From Glandiceps talaboti (lineage: Eukaryota > Hemichordata > Enteropneusta > Spengelidae), in the NCBI RefSeq assembly GCF_964340395.1, contig NC_135552.1, positions 3,589,701 to 3,653,700 on the forward strand: DNA of 64,000 nucleotides, in the 5' to 3' direction. Shown one piece after another: positions 40,220 to 44,232 of the stretch. The notes under the pieces were generated by a model. The model was not told the DNA's origin. It searched no databases and saw only the letters and a program-made list of their open reading frames with translations. Position numbers and translations under genes: made by a program. Numbering within the stretch: the stretch's first letter is position 1; the number at the start of each line of letters is the position of its first letter.

Positions 40220-41891
40220 CTCAGTCAGTCAGTCATTAAGCCAGCAAGCACTCACGTACCAAATCCAACAATAACATTGACATAGTTAGAGGTAAACCTT
40301 TTGAGTTCGGGGGTGGGGGGGGGGGATTTGGACCCAACAACAATTTTTTTTCAGCCACCATGACAGCAAACTATTTCTTTCGAGAGCAACTAGACAACAT
40401 TTTATTTTTGCCAAGTAGGGGTACAACATTTTTTAATGTATGCTTTAAATGTGACTTTTCGCCGTGTCGCGTTGTGTTGCGTCACTTTTTATTTTTGAAA
40501 TTTGATTTTGTTCATAACAGGAGACATATAGGAGAATGTCGCTTATTTCAAAAGTAAGAGGTAACAATGAATGCAGTAAAATTGGACAGTAGGCAGCAAA
40601 AGTTGAATAGACGTTGAGGGAGTCAGGTGGGGGGAGGGTACGGGAGGGGGGGGGGTCCCAGGACTAAAAGAATGCTTTCAGGCACTATTCTAACATGTCG
40701 AGGTAGTAATGATACGAGGTAAAATTTTAATAAAAATACAAGGGAGCAGTGTGGAGGTTGGTACAGTCCTAGAATTTTTGAAATTCAAGAACTAAAAGAA
40801 TGCCTTGTGATGCTATGGATGATATGCTAGTTAAACTTTGAATCAAAATGAAAGGGAACAGTGTGGGGATGGGTACGGGAGGGGGTTCCCCCTCCCGCCC
40901 TAGAAGATTTTGAGGACTAAAAGATTGCTATCTGGTGTTATTTTAACTTGTCAAGGTGATAACAACAGCCTTTCCTGATCACAATTGAAATTTGAATTCA
41001 GAAAAGTAGCACCAAAAACAATCTTCAATATGCATTAATTTTGTAAGATAGATCAGTTGAGATATGGAACAAAATTGCCAGCCAATGTGGTATATCATCA
41101 TCAACTGTACGGGTTTTGAAAGTCGTCGAGATAAAATGTGCAGGAAACCAATCATGTATTGTGATTATAAGGAAAAAGCTACTGAAACTTCACTATTATA
41201 GTGACTAAGTTAGCACATAGTTGACAGTAGAGGCCTACATTTGGCCGGCGACAATTTGTTTCTTTCGAAAAGCCTTCACCCCACCCCCACCCCCACCTCC
41301 GAAATCAAATACCCTTTCCTCTGCACAAGAGAAGTACAACATGAAAATAATCAGACGATGGGTTACGTACCGATGGAGCATGGCGGACCAATTACAATGT
41401 CTACGTGCTCCTCGACATGTAGCTCAACCATATATCCACCAGCTTGTTTAGTATCGCAAGCTGAGTCCCGAGTCACTATTCTGAAGGGAAAAAAATGAAA
41501 AAAAGAAAAAAAATAGCATGTAAATAATTGAATCAGCACATAGATTGTAACTTAACGTAAATCATTGAATCAGCACAGATGGTCTATTATTCGGATAACA
41601 ATAAAAAAGCTAGGATTCAAGCAAAAAATCAGATGAAAGTAGTTTGCAAACAAGGCGGTTTTTCGAATTGACTTACTCGAATTCAACATCTTCAACTAAG
41701 TTCATCTTTTTGACCTCATCAATGGCAATATTAATCGCACCAGCACTTGTAGGACCACTGAAATCCTGTAACCATTGCGATTCCGTCCAAGGTGCTAGGA
41801 ACCCCATTTTTATCTTCAGAACAGAAGCAGCATGCGGGATATTGCATACTAAAAAACAAAGTACTAAAAAGGACGGTGGAAGGGATACCAT
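2858..41891 (-). CDS. Receptor guanylyl cyclase (natriuretic peptide/speract receptor type), 16 exons, 3' incomplete
   Basis: Single-pass receptor that in this family converts GTP to cGMP when a peptide ligand binds outside the cell. Sixteen coding exons join in phase (2266 nt, about 755 residues): signal peptide (1-23), ANF-receptor ligand domain (about 24-440), membrane helix (about 456-479), kinase homology domain (about 520-755 and onward). Key signs are DSACD and GPPCS (first disulphide pair), [30 protein letters not shown] before the membrane, VALKKI, HGNLKS in place of the kinase HRD, DYG in place of [11 protein letters not shown] and DVYSFG. HGN and DYG mark a pseudokinase, normal for the family. 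The dimerisation helix and cyclase domain (some 300 residues in relatives) are off the left edge. Which paralogue it is cannot be told. All three Penelope-like fragments and the large LINE lie antisense in its introns. Confidence 0.93.
3008..4085. other. Intron 15 part: no gene seen, one hairpin
   Basis: No coding exon or known repeat recognised. At 3250-3298 tctaat...tgagagctgaa pairs with ttcagctcagtca...attaga to form an interrupted stem-loop. A plus-strand 97-codon open frame at 3484-3777 has no homology I recognise and I do not call it. Confidence 0.5.
4089..5409. mobile_element. PIF/Harbinger-like non-autonomous element, TSD TTA
   Basis: A perfect 21-bp terminal inverted repeat (gggagtgtccagattttac at 4089, its complement ending at 5409) is flanked on both sides by TTA (4086-4088 and 5410-5412). 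A 3-bp TTA/TAA duplication with a GG-starting terminus is the usual PIF/Harbinger signature. Subterminal C- and G-runs follow each end. Interior 5100-5215 has a Ser/Asp/Glu-rich degenerate coding look, echoed at 25850-26010, but no transposase is readable. Confidence 0.75.
5663..5837 (-). CDS. Guanylyl cyclase exon 15 (pseudo-catalytic loop)
   Basis: Borders cctgcag/GG at 5837 and TTAC/gtaata at 5663; 175 nt, entry phase 0, exit phase 1, joining exon 16 as L-R-K. It encodes [11 protein letters not shown], then [16 protein letters not shown] and [10 protein letters not shown]. The kinase HRD Asp is replaced by Asn (HGN) and DFG reads DYG, as in other receptor cyclases, so no phosphotransfer is expected; the domain relays ATP and ligand state. 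Confidence 0.94.
7390..7690 (+). repeat. Dispersed repeat, also inverted at 40620-40990
   Basis: Two tandem units of about 170 bp contain aacaccagatag/tggcaccagaaag, a tttcaaaaat block and a G-run/C-run hairpin such as gggggaaaccccc. The same blocks occur on the opposite strand at 40620-40990, for example ggtacgggagggggttcccc. Confidence 0.6.
8013..8076. repeat. CA microsatellite
   Basis: acacag followed by a long ACAC run inside the 6043-8247 element. Confidence 0.95.
8248..8937. other. Intron 14 part: nothing recognised
   Basis: A 113-codon plus-strand open frame (8455-8796) is rich in Thr/Asn/Tyr and has repeated aactgtt motifs. It has no homology I recognise and no splice context, so it is not called as a gene. 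Confidence 0.4.
8938..9347. mobile_element. Fold-back MITE with ~110-bp inverted arms
   Basis: Positions about 8938-9049 and 9235-9347 are inverted copies of each other (shared blocks include tgtacactacatcggatttt and cacaaaagaacaaacga), with a spacer of about 185 bp. A partial third copy lies at 24675-24760, showing that the arm is dispersed. No coding sequence. Confidence 0.65.
9563..9634 (-). CDS. Guanylyl cyclase exon 14
   Basis: Borders taccag/GA at 9634 and CAAG/gtaggt at 9563; 72 nt, phase 0-0. It encodes [18 protein letters not shown] and then IMDIVK, matching the DILEND..KLDW.F..SL..DI.KGM segment of the kinase homology domain that follows RGSLQ in relatives. Confidence 0.93.
9840..10980 (+). 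mobile_element. Microsatellite-bearing repeat element related to 89-1055
   Basis: It opens with cggtaagggaagg near 9859, followed by CTGT and then a very long ATGT tract. It continues with ctcaagaacggctcgctcaa and ggtaacagctagacgcgatt, which parallel ctaaaaatcggctggttcta and gggtaatagctagacctgat in the 5' element. Further right the ttgcataattaatggttttc block also recurs. The right boundary is not clear. Confidence 0.5.
9912..10200. repeat. ATGT tetranucleotide microsatellite
   Basis: About 280 bp of (ATGT)n with a few interruptions (tatttatatg near 10028, ctttttg near 10096) and an ACGT-rich end at 10158-10190. Open frames over it (Met-Tyr-Val-Cys repeats) are artefacts. Confidence 0.97.
10981..12247. 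other. Intron 13 part: microsatellite, possible small plus-strand exon
   Basis: Mostly unannotatable. At 12101-12195 a (TTG)n tract switches to (GAT)n. An ATG at 11888 opens a 37-codon plus-strand frame (starting [15 protein letters not shown]) with a good Kozak context. It could be a first exon of the nested gene ending at 13117, but no convincing donor site is visible. Confidence 0.35.
12248..12352 (-). CDS. Guanylyl cyclase exon 13
   Basis: Borders tttag/AT at 12352 and TCAG/gtatgg at 12248; 105 nt, phase 0-0. It encodes [17 protein letters not shown], then [13 protein letters not shown]. This is the HENL..F.GAC...P......EYC..GSLQ stretch of the receptor-cyclase kinase homology domain, joining exon 14 at the usual GSLQ/D border. 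Confidence 0.94.
12353..13026. other. Intron 12 part: nothing recognised
   Basis: No exon of the cyclase gene. A tgatttgcag acceptor-like site near 12500 with a short plus-strand frame ([10 protein letters not shown]) could belong to the nested plus-strand gene but is too short to call. Confidence 0.3.
13027..13117 (+). CDS. Candidate terminal coding exon of an unidentified nested gene
   Basis: A pyrimidine-rich tract and ttccag precede G-CGATAC; one frame stays open and ends at TGA 13115-13117, encoding [18 protein letters not shown] then [11 protein letters not shown]. The other two frames stop early. An AATAAA signal sits at 13151, about 35 nt after the stop. The codon choice looks protein-coding, but I do not recognise the family. 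It would be a gene nested antisense in intron 12 of the cyclase gene; upstream exons are not established. Confidence 0.5.
13118..14651. other. Intron 12 part: nothing firm
   Basis: Contains AATAAA at 13151 (see nested exon), a CTTGT pentanucleotide run (about 14310-14345) and a minus-strand frame at 13187-13330 with splice-like borders that does not fit the cyclase. No recognised gene. Confidence 0.4.
14652..14852 (-). CDS. Guanylyl cyclase exon 12 (start of kinase homology domain)
   Basis: Borders cgtag/GG at 14852 and TGAG/gtaagg at 14652; 201 nt, phase 0-0. A Ser/Thr-rich stretch ([19 protein letters not shown]) precedes [20 protein letters not shown] and [14 protein letters not shown] corresponds to the VAIK nucleotide-contact lysine. 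Serines and threonines just before the domain are phosphorylation sites in mammalian natriuretic receptors, so the same is plausible here. Confidence 0.93.
14853..15470. other. Intron 11 part: nothing recognised
   Basis: AT-rich sequence without exon, repeat or element that I recognise, up to the 56-bp exon-border repeats that begin at about 15474. Confidence 0.5.
15474..15652 (-). repeat. 56-bp repeats made of exon 11 end plus its donor
   Basis: The words actcgtcaa at 15476, 15532, 15588 and 15644 recur at exactly 56 bp. The 15629-15652 part is the true exon 11 end (ctgactgccaaaccgactcg). The upstream copies repeat that exon piece, then the donor and about 32 nt of intron. Donor state on the minus strand: gtgagt intact in the copy near 15517, changed (gatgagt) near 15573, functional gtgagt at 15623-15628. 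Confidence 0.85.
15629..15749 (-). CDS. Guanylyl cyclase exon 11 (juxtamembrane)
   Basis: Borders ctgcag/AC at 15749 and TCAG/gtgagt at 15629; 121 nt, entry phase 2, exit phase 0. It encodes [20 protein letters not shown] then [21 protein letters not shown]. The W.I.Y.EI segment after the membrane helix is a conserved receptor-cyclase feature. Its 3' end has been copied into the adjacent 56-bp repeats. Confidence 0.93.
15899..16135. repeat. 59-bp tandem repeat, 4 copies
   Basis: ttaatttggtgttatgtgag at 15901 recurs every 59 bp with one or two changes per copy. No match to a nearby exon was seen. Confidence 0.95.
16220..16480. repeat. AACT, AAAT and GTTT tetranucleotide tracts
   Basis: (AACT)n at about 16224-16265 runs into (AAAT)n to about 16345, degenerates to gaat-type repeats, and is followed by (GTTT)n at about 16452-16478. 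Confidence 0.95.
16551..16660. repeat. TTG/GTC and ATT trinucleotide tracts
   Basis: (TTG)n interrupted by (GTC)n up to about 16625, then (ATT)n at about 16636-16660, about 60 bp before the end of exon 10. Confidence 0.95.
16723..16804 (-). CDS. Guanylyl cyclase exon 10 (membrane helix)
   Basis: Borders tgtag/AT at 16804 and ACAG/gtgagc at 16723; 82 nt, entry phase 1, exit phase 2. It encodes [18 protein letters not shown] and TIAFIYIYR, about 24 hydrophobic residues ending at basic Arg residues of exon 11. It is the single transmembrane segment. Confidence 0.9.
16805..17530. other. Intron 9 part: nothing recognised
   Basis: No exon and no clear repeat between the membrane exon and the start of readable LINE sequence near 17530. 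Confidence 0.5.
18173..18235. repeat. Hairpin inside the decayed LINE
   Basis: caagattcaagtctttgg pairs with ccaaagacttgaatcttgg across a loop of about 19 nt rich in catggtc. It interrupts the LINE reading frame. Confidence 0.9.
18410..20045. repeat. 34-35 bp minisatellite within LINE 3' UTR
   Basis: Two interleaved unit types share atagttacattccattgttt. Type a continues taggagtgttcatga; type b continues tatacatatgaca. The array ends in a type b unit that runs into the LINE terminus (atatgacaataaagaatctg), so the unit is an amplified piece of the LINE 3' end. About 45 copies. Confidence 0.93.
20056..20348. other. Intron 9 start: nothing recognised
   Basis: Short unannotatable stretch between the LINE terminus and exon 9. 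Confidence 0.5.
20349..20463 (-). CDS. Guanylyl cyclase exon 9 (juxtamembrane Cys pair)
   Basis: Borders tttag/AT at 20463 and AATA/gtgagt at 20349; 115 nt, entry phase 0, exit phase 1. It encodes [14 protein letters not shown] then [18 protein letters not shown]. The PPCGF...C pair just outside the membrane is a hallmark of natriuretic-type receptors. Confidence 0.93.
20989..21228 (-). mobile_element. LINE 3' end (minus-strand part of an inverted insertion)
   Basis: Read on the minus strand it encodes [20 protein letters not shown], then [19 protein letters not shown] and a stop. This is the classic LINE ORF2 C-terminus (DRAFS...LWN.LP...FK..LKT). It is followed by a short 3' UTR with gcgctatataagaaattag and a tail of agatt repeats at about 20989. 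It abuts a plus-strand LINE piece at about 21230. Confidence 0.8.
21229..21843 (+). mobile_element. LINE fragment, endonuclease-RT linker (inverted 5' part)
   Basis: Encodes [20 protein letters not shown], a frameshifted join, then [33 protein letters not shown], and after another frameshift [20 protein letters not shown] and [10 protein letters not shown]. That is the region between endonuclease and RT palm of CR1/L2/Jockey-type ORF2. The palm domain that should follow is missing. Confidence 0.8.
22087..22128. repeat. CA microsatellite
   Basis: ACAC run within the TAGCACAACTG-family element. Confidence 0.95.
22297..22424 (-). CDS. Guanylyl cyclase exon 8
   Basis: Borders cacaag/GT at 22424 and AAGG/gtgagt at 22297; 128 nt, entry phase 1, exit phase 0. 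It encodes [20 protein letters not shown] then [20 protein letters not shown]. The G.TG...[10 protein letters not shown] motif is diagnostic of the ANF-receptor domain; NGT is a possible glycosylation site. Confidence 0.95.
22516..22640. repeat. CA/CG-CA microsatellite
   Basis: ACAC run with an internal ACGC block (about 22538-22570), next to exon 8 in intron 7. Confidence 0.95.
22768..22857. repeat. Strong hairpin, possible MITE
   Basis: tgctagacctcggatgttc and gaacatccgaggtctagca are perfect 19-bp inverted repeats around a ~50-nt centre that itself has ccgatag/ctatcg. The GC-rich palindrome stands out from AT-rich surroundings. No target duplication identified. Confidence 0.7.
23295..23341. 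repeat. CATA microsatellite
   Basis: (CATA)n directly preceding the 5' border of the Penelope-like fragment at 23341. Confidence 0.95.
23341..23720 (+). mobile_element. Penelope-like element fragment 1 (GIY-YIG endonuclease)
   Basis: 5'-truncated at tagtactaatgtagtgtatt. The open frame 23359-23739 encodes [39 protein letters not shown] and ALRLKEE-like sequence, the C-terminal GIY-YIG nuclease of Penelope-like retroelements. It keeps the YIG glycine that copy 2 has lost. Compared with the copy at 39080, about 190 bp are deleted after LGIK, so the tail aagaatatttattcgaaacg follows directly. It is antisense in intron 7. Confidence 0.75.
23826..23961 (-). CDS. Guanylyl cyclase exon 7
   Basis: Borders ttacag/GG at 23961 and AAAG/gtatgt at 23826; 136 nt, entry phase 0, exit phase 1. 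It encodes [19 protein letters not shown] then [33 protein letters not shown]...G is a typical ANF-receptor helix; NET is a possible glycosylation site. Confidence 0.95.
23962..24660. other. Intron 6 part: nothing recognised
   Basis: No exon, array or element border recognised. Confidence 0.5.
24675..24762 (+). repeat. Partial copy of the fold-back arm at 9235-9347
   Basis: tgtatgtaacgggcgctcac and cacaaacgacagtaaacgta match the arm of the 8938-9347 element, including the aatcagatt end, with a deletion of the tgtacactacatcgg block. Confidence 0.65.
24940..25047 (-). CDS. Guanylyl cyclase exon 6
   Basis: Borders tttag/AT at 25047 and AAAG/gtaaat at 24940; 108 nt, phase 0-0. It encodes [20 protein letters not shown] and [16 protein letters not shown]. 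Sequence similarity alone is modest here, but the phase and position between exons 5 and 7 fit the ligand domain; NMT is a possible glycosylation site. Confidence 0.8.
25048..25455. other. Intron 5 part: nothing recognised
   Basis: No exon or element recognised before the Harbinger-like end at 25458. Confidence 0.5.
25458..26130. mobile_element. Probable partial relative of the 4089-5409 element
   Basis: tta followed by gggagccttcagtatttac resembles the gggagtgtccagattttac terminus. C-rich subterminal DNA follows, then an interior (25850-26010) with tcactgtc/atcatc-rich sequence that mirrors 5100-5215 on the other strand. I see no matching right terminus, so it is truncated or diverged. Confidence 0.45.
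26131..26771. other. Intron 5 part: nothing recognised
   Basis: A 106-codon plus-strand frame (26156-26476) has no homology I recognise. No other feature. Confidence 0.45.
26772..28803. repeat. 55-bp minisatellite, about 37 copies
   Basis: Unit contains ttgatttctaacttaatacc and gatatagacactacatagag. Spacing is exactly 55 bp throughout; copies differ mainly at three positions (tttcT/Caactt, acaC/Gattg, early gaGat). The array sits in intron 5 between exons 6 and 5. I found no exon that matches the unit. Confidence 0.98.
29059..29258 (-). CDS. Guanylyl cyclase exon 5
   Basis: Borders tttag/TC at 29258 and TCAT/gtaaga at 29059; 200 nt, entry phase 1, exit phase 0. It encodes [36 protein letters not shown] and [18 protein letters not shown]. 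The ..VI.C.....R..ML.A...GM.NG.YVF pattern is central to the ANF-receptor domain. Confidence 0.95.
29480..29850 (+). mobile_element. Penelope-like element fragment 3 (relic)
   Basis: atggtgatgaatatcgattg and following encode [20 protein letters not shown] then a stop, aligning with the end of the GIY-YIG domain in the copies at 23341 and 39080. The tail at about 29795 (gaatattcattcgaaatgtc) matches their 3' tails. The most decayed of the three; antisense in intron 4. Confidence 0.65.
29851..30422. other. Intron 4 part: nothing recognised
   Basis: No exon, array or element seen. Confidence 0.5.
30423..30531 (-). CDS. Guanylyl cyclase exon 4
   Basis: Borders ttgcag/AC at 30531 and CGCA/gtaagt at 30423; 109 nt, phase 0 in, 1 out. 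It encodes [18 protein letters not shown] then [14 protein letters not shown], ligand-domain sequence with an NVT glycosylation site; joins exon 5 as R-I-V-I-I-C. Confidence 0.88.
30700..30887. repeat. 43-bp repeat, about 4 copies
   Basis: ggttgtttagcattactacc plus accacagtgactttactag repeats every 43 bp (variants accacGgt, tagcaCtgg). It directly abuts the 41-bp array. Confidence 0.93.
30888..32575 (-). repeat. 41-bp exon 3-derived minisatellite, left part (~41 copies)
   Basis: Plus-strand unit: cattcaatataacagacat followed by acctttataatagccttagagg, 41 bp. Read on the minus (gene) strand each unit is a copy of the last ~23 nt of exon 3 (CTCTAAGGCTATTATAAAG) followed by a donor-like gtatgt and ~20 nt of intron. 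Variants alternate between g/acatt, ccttt/cattt and taat/tgat, in blocks that suggest higher-order duplication. Confidence 0.97.
32576..35403 (+). mobile_element. 5'-truncated LINE inserted inside the 41-bp minisatellite
   Basis: The array stops at tttatatta (32576) and resumes at ttagacttagaggc (35402). Everything between is one LINE copy cut off within its endonuclease domain, ending ggtgaaataaacttattatt. The ATT-repeat tail merges with the array word atattagac, so the target duplication cannot be read exactly. The target was the rarer tatattagactt unit variant. Antisense to the cyclase gene. Confidence 0.92.
32578..35166 (+). CDS. LINE ORF2: AP endonuclease and reverse transcriptase, 5' partial
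   Basis: Uninterrupted frame of about 862 codons, open back into the array, so there is no native start. In order: [27 protein letters not shown] and [10 protein letters not shown] (endonuclease motifs, including the SDH histidine); [15 protein letters not shown] linker; [38 protein letters not shown] (RT motif A Asp); [16 protein letters not shown] (B); [14 protein letters not shown] (C, FADD catalytic Asp pair); [15 protein letters not shown]-terminus ARNLFKK-like. Motif order fits the Jockey/CR1/L2 group; the exact clade is not decided. Intact coding over 2.6 kb means recent insertion. Lacking its N-terminal endonuclease part, this copy should be immobile by itself. Confidence 0.93.
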   Translation, partial: SLLCHCESIFVETLHDNTKVIIGVIYRKPNTPTQEFLTSLADCLDNLCISNKNCVLLGDFNIDADSNNSVFTDYIATLNENNFYQVLDTPTRVTADTATLIDHCHVNFRDYFIEAGTIQIDISDHYPIFAIFKDLRHVFNTKTADYKYDFSSFNSASFRADMANISWNDVYNSNDPNVAYNTFYNLFHDTAIKHVPIKRVSRPRKRLRKPWLTKGLLVSIKNKQKMFSKTKRHCANSSIHHQYKLYRNLLTKLLRRAKRKYFCDKLSLSVGNVRKKWLTINEILNKNSKNNAPQKLKDDKNPGNFVTKSTDIANAFNSFFVDIGQNLASRINCRTNFSEYLDCQQSQSFFFHPVHPRDIFTEISQLDPCKAVGFDEIHPKLVKEAAQHIVEPLAHVINISLSQGAFPEKLKMAKVTPIFKKGCATEIGNYRPISVLPVFSKLFESVANKQLCSFFEKFNILTDSQYGFRKKYSTKLALADLIVEISKQIDDGFVTFGIFIDLRKAFDTINHSILLSKLYHYGIRGSTLNWFKTYLEGRKQYVNINNCTSKAKTIPCGVPQGSILGPLLFLVYINDISKSSEQFKFRLFADDTNLFYSEKTHKIDIDTINTEFNKVHTWCKSNKLTINIDKTNYIIFKTTNRKCNIEGALSVGDLPIQNVPSAVYLGVTLDPSLAWKSHIDTVIKKVSQKVGLISYLRHYLPKSTMLLLYNCFILPHIMYCIEIWGNAYKTHLDRIFKLQKRLVRLITFSDPNTPSAPLFRQLGILNIYKLCKFQTCVFAFDLKTGHYAHSIDRYATSISHSYNTRLATGDNFIIPKVNLSTTQNNIYYSIAKHWNETPNLIKSITSRNLFKKSLKNYLLNTV
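35404..36583 (-). repeat. 41-bp exon 3-derived minisatellite, right part (~29 copies)
   Basis: Continuation of the array after the LINE. Copies close to exon 3 are more diverse (tatattagactt, tattttagac, tagaattaga) than those on the left. The last unit passes directly into the real donor gtaagt (36578-36583 complement) and exon 3. Confidence 0.97.
36584..36822 (-). CDS. Guanylyl cyclase exon 3
   Basis: Borders atcag/CT at 36822 and AAAG/gtaagt at 36584; 239 nt, entry phase 1, exit phase 0. It encodes [40 protein letters not shown] and WNRVVVISS...[10 protein letters not shown]. The WNIP..SW..TD and TLGPFSKLG words are strongly conserved in natriuretic and speract receptors. Its 3' end seeded the 41-bp array. 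Confidence 0.96.
36910..37044. repeat. CATA microsatellite
   Basis: About 135 bp of (CATA)n with a tgcatgca interruption at 36960, close upstream of exon 3. Confidence 0.97.
37211..38988. mobile_element. PIF/Harbinger-like element, 1.8 kb, TSD TAA
   Basis: Ends ggctgcatttacaaaacctg (37211) and caagtttttgtgaaagtagcc (ending 38988) are imperfect inverted repeats followed by G- and C-rich subterminal DNA. TAA flanks both sides (37208-37210, 38989-38991). Interior minus-strand frame 37716-38045 includes [11 protein letters not shown], which looks like a BED-type zinc-finger remnant, but no transposase core is readable. Confidence 0.65.
39080..40061 (+). mobile_element. Penelope-like element fragment 2 (linker plus GIY-YIG)
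   Basis: Longest of three copies. Frame 1 (39129 to about 39450) encodes [39 protein letters not shown] and [12 protein letters not shown], the linker with Cys pairs. A frameshift near 39450 moves to 39461-39799: [61 protein letters not shown]. This is the C-terminal GIY-YIG region of Penelope-like elements. The catalytic-loop glycine YIG reads YIC here, so with the frameshift it is dead. The tail gaatatttattcgaaacgtc ends at a CATA tract. Confidence 0.78.
40062..40225. repeat. CATA then CAGA microsatellites
   Basis: (CATA)n at 40062-40160 at the 3' end of the Penelope-like fragment, then (ACAG)n at about 40180-40220 and (AGTC)n. Confidence 0.95.
40620..40990 (-). repeat. Dispersed repeat, inverted relative to 7390-7690
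   Basis: Blocks ggtacgggagggg, gactaaaagaatgct and gaacagtgtgg occur two to three times in units of about 130-170 bp, complementary to the 7390-7690 repeat. Contains gggttccccctcccgccct hairpins. Confidence 0.6.
41371..41480 (-). CDS. Guanylyl cyclase exon 2
   Basis: Borders cttcag/AA at 41480 and ATCG/gtacgt at 41371; 110 nt, entry phase 2, exit phase 1. It encodes [15 protein letters not shown] then [19 protein letters not shown]. DSxC and GPPCS hold the first conserved disulphide pair of natriuretic-type ligand domains. Confidence 0.94.
41677..41891 (-). CDS. Guanylyl cyclase exon 1 (start, signal peptide)
   Basis: ATG at 41891 in a good context (caaaATGG); donor TCGA/gtaagt at 41677; 215 nt. 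An in-frame TTG further upstream gives no better start. Residues 1-23 form a signal peptide ([13 protein letters not shown] core, cleavage likely after HAAS), followed by [11 protein letters not shown] and [15 protein letters not shown] of the ligand domain. Confidence 0.92.
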
Positions 41892-41969
41892 TTTGCCGTT
41901 ATCGCGCAATGCAAAATGGAAAGGAGTCGTTGGCGACAGTATAAAACCTCAACAGAAAGTACGGAAAAG

Positions 41970-41977
41970 TGACGTCA
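41970..41977. promoter_or_regulatory. Palindromic CRE-like site TGACGTCA
   Basis: A full 8-bp CREB/ATF consensus lies 79 bp upstream of the receptor start codon. No TATA box in gene orientation is seen. Whether this region is the promoter or 5' UTR is not known. Confidence 0.4.
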
Positions 41978-42149
41978 ACGTTTCTATTTTAACACCTCCT
42001 AATCCAAGGTATCCTTCCACGTTTACACATCACTTTTGTGTGTATCCTTACCCAGGCCTAAGTATCACGAATGTGCTATCGCTCATTCAACATGAGTTTT
42101 GTGATTTGCACTTCGGTCTTCCTGTTATATTTTAATGCATAGTATTTAG

Positions 42150-43430
42150 CCGTTTTCTAAAATGCATTCATCAATTACTTTAAAAAAAGATCTCATAAAT
42201 TGATCAATGAATGACACACTATCGACTGTATGAGGGCGCTTCGACCAAACCTGTGCATATTCTACAAAATTAATGTTATTTCGCTGTTTGACTCTAAATG
42301 AGGAGACGTATGTACATGTAAAACGCCACACGTCCGTGTTTAAATTGTATATTTCAAGTGACATTTTCGGGTGAACTCTAATAACGACCTGTCCTTTACA
42401 TCTCCTCTTTTCATTGTTACACCCAAACTCCACTTGAAAATGGTTTAATTCCTAACAATTAACACGGGGTGATCATTAGGATTCTTTGAACACTTGGTGT
42501 GAAGCCATGTCAAGTTGGCGTCGAAGCAGTGGGGAATGGAAGGAAAATAATAATTAAAAGCCAAGGGAAGCAAGTAATTGGTGTCAAACCGATAATTATA
42601 TTTCATTTAACTCAGCAGCTTCCTCTTGTGGTTGTTATGGATATGTAAAGCTTATACTAACAATTTCAGTTTACATGTAATTGCTGATTTGTGGTCTATG
42701 ATCTTTATCTGATGTGTTGGAAAGACATAATACCGTCGTCAAGTTAACAAATGTGAAGAAGTTAGCACCATGAAATATTCAATCGAGTCAAATGATGGGG
42801 GGGGGGGATTAAACACTACTTTTGAATTGGACAGTCTGAGTCTGCATAAACAAGGCAGGCAATTATATATATCTCATCTTATTAATAAATACCGTTTGCC
42901 TTCGTGCAACCAAATATCATACACATACGTGCGTTCACCTAAATTACTACCTAATAATAGGTAGACGTATTCGTGTTAACTTATCATATCTTTAACTTGT
43001 TATCGTTATTAGGCCGGTAATTGAGGCAGGTAGAAAGGTCATTCAAATTAAAACTTTTAATACTGTAACACCTTGGGGCAACGAATGGCTTTCAGAGTAA
43101 TGATAATTGACAGAGACGGAGGGGAAATGGTGAGGGGAGGGGGGAAATGGGGAGTCAGAAATTGAAATAACGTAAGAGACAAAGTGTAGAAAGACAGAGA
43201 ATAGGACAAAGAATGGGAGTGATAACATATCAAACAGTTGTGTCAATCAATCTTTATTTTGTTAAATGTCACATGTCACGAGACGCGTAAAGCACGCCCT
43301 CTTGGGTGTATGGGGTGTAAAGTCAAAATGGGGATTTAATTTTGCACTAACAATTTCCTACCTATGGCATTGATAAAGACGTTTGTCTATTCCATGCTGA
43401 GGAAAAGTTTCTAGTCCCCGAGTAAAACGG
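42150..43430. other. Intergenic: nothing recognised
   Basis: A 95-codon minus-strand frame (42146-42433) lacks an ATG near its start and has no family I recognise. G-run at 42797. No other feature. Confidence 0.45.
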
Positions 43431-43439
43431 TCTATCCAT

Positions 43440-43465
43440 TTGTCTATCTATCTATCCATATATCC

Positions 43466-43563
<98 letters not shown>

Positions 43564-43572
43564 ATATCTATA
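43440..43572. repeat. TCTA microsatellite
   Basis: About 130 bp of (TCTA)n. Confidence 0.97.
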
Positions 43573-43627
43573 GTCGGTGGATTTTGCCATCGGATGAAAA
43601 GTCATCTGTAAAACCGAAAACACACTG

Positions 43628-44232
43628 ACCCCCCCCCCTATCACTTAATTCTAAAACATAGGGACCCCCCCCCCCGATATATCATATTTACATTGCAGGT
43701 ATTTGATCGTGACTAGTACTTTTTAAGATTGCATCAAACTAAATTAGCAACTACACAAGGTACATATATTGAAAAAGAATTTGATAGCATCTTGACTGTA
43801 AAAGGTAGGGGGACAGTTTGAGATGAGAATATGTAGACCTCTCATGTTGTCCCAAGGGGTCTCCCCCAAGAGAGCCTGGAGATATTTTACTTTTACAACC
43901 AATTTTTAGACTATTCAGACCCCTTTCAGACAGTAATTTTGAAACATTACAAGACAGCACCAACATGTAAATGGCAACTACATAGAGTTAAAAAATTAAA
44001 AGAAAAGTTTGACAGTAAGAGGTAGGGGGAAGAACTTTAGACTAGGATATGTCCACCTCTTGTGTGGGGTCCTAAGGGGTCTAAAGCTCTGGAGGTTACT
44101 CTTAAAGTCAGCTTTTCAACTATTTAGGGACCGGTCAGTTTCTTCGGCCTGGGGGGGGGGGGGTCCGGTGGATTGGTAGGGGGGGGGGGTCACCCTGTTT
44201 TTGAAATTGGCAGTAGGGGGGGGGGGTCATTG
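43628..44232. repeat. C-run and G-run rich segment
   Basis: C-runs at 43630 and 43666 and G-runs of 11 to 13 at about 44150, 44180 and 44215. The internal gaggtaggggga motif occurs twice (about 43803 and 44021) in a diverged ~230-bp duplication. The G-runs on one strand could form quadruplexes. Confidence 0.6.

Noticed and set aside
41644-42135. 163-codon plus-strand frame
   Set aside because: Shadow of exon 1 and upstream DNA of the receptor gene; no homology in that frame.
42146-42433. 95-codon minus-strand frame between the genes
   Set aside because: No ATG near its start, no recognised family, no splice evidence.
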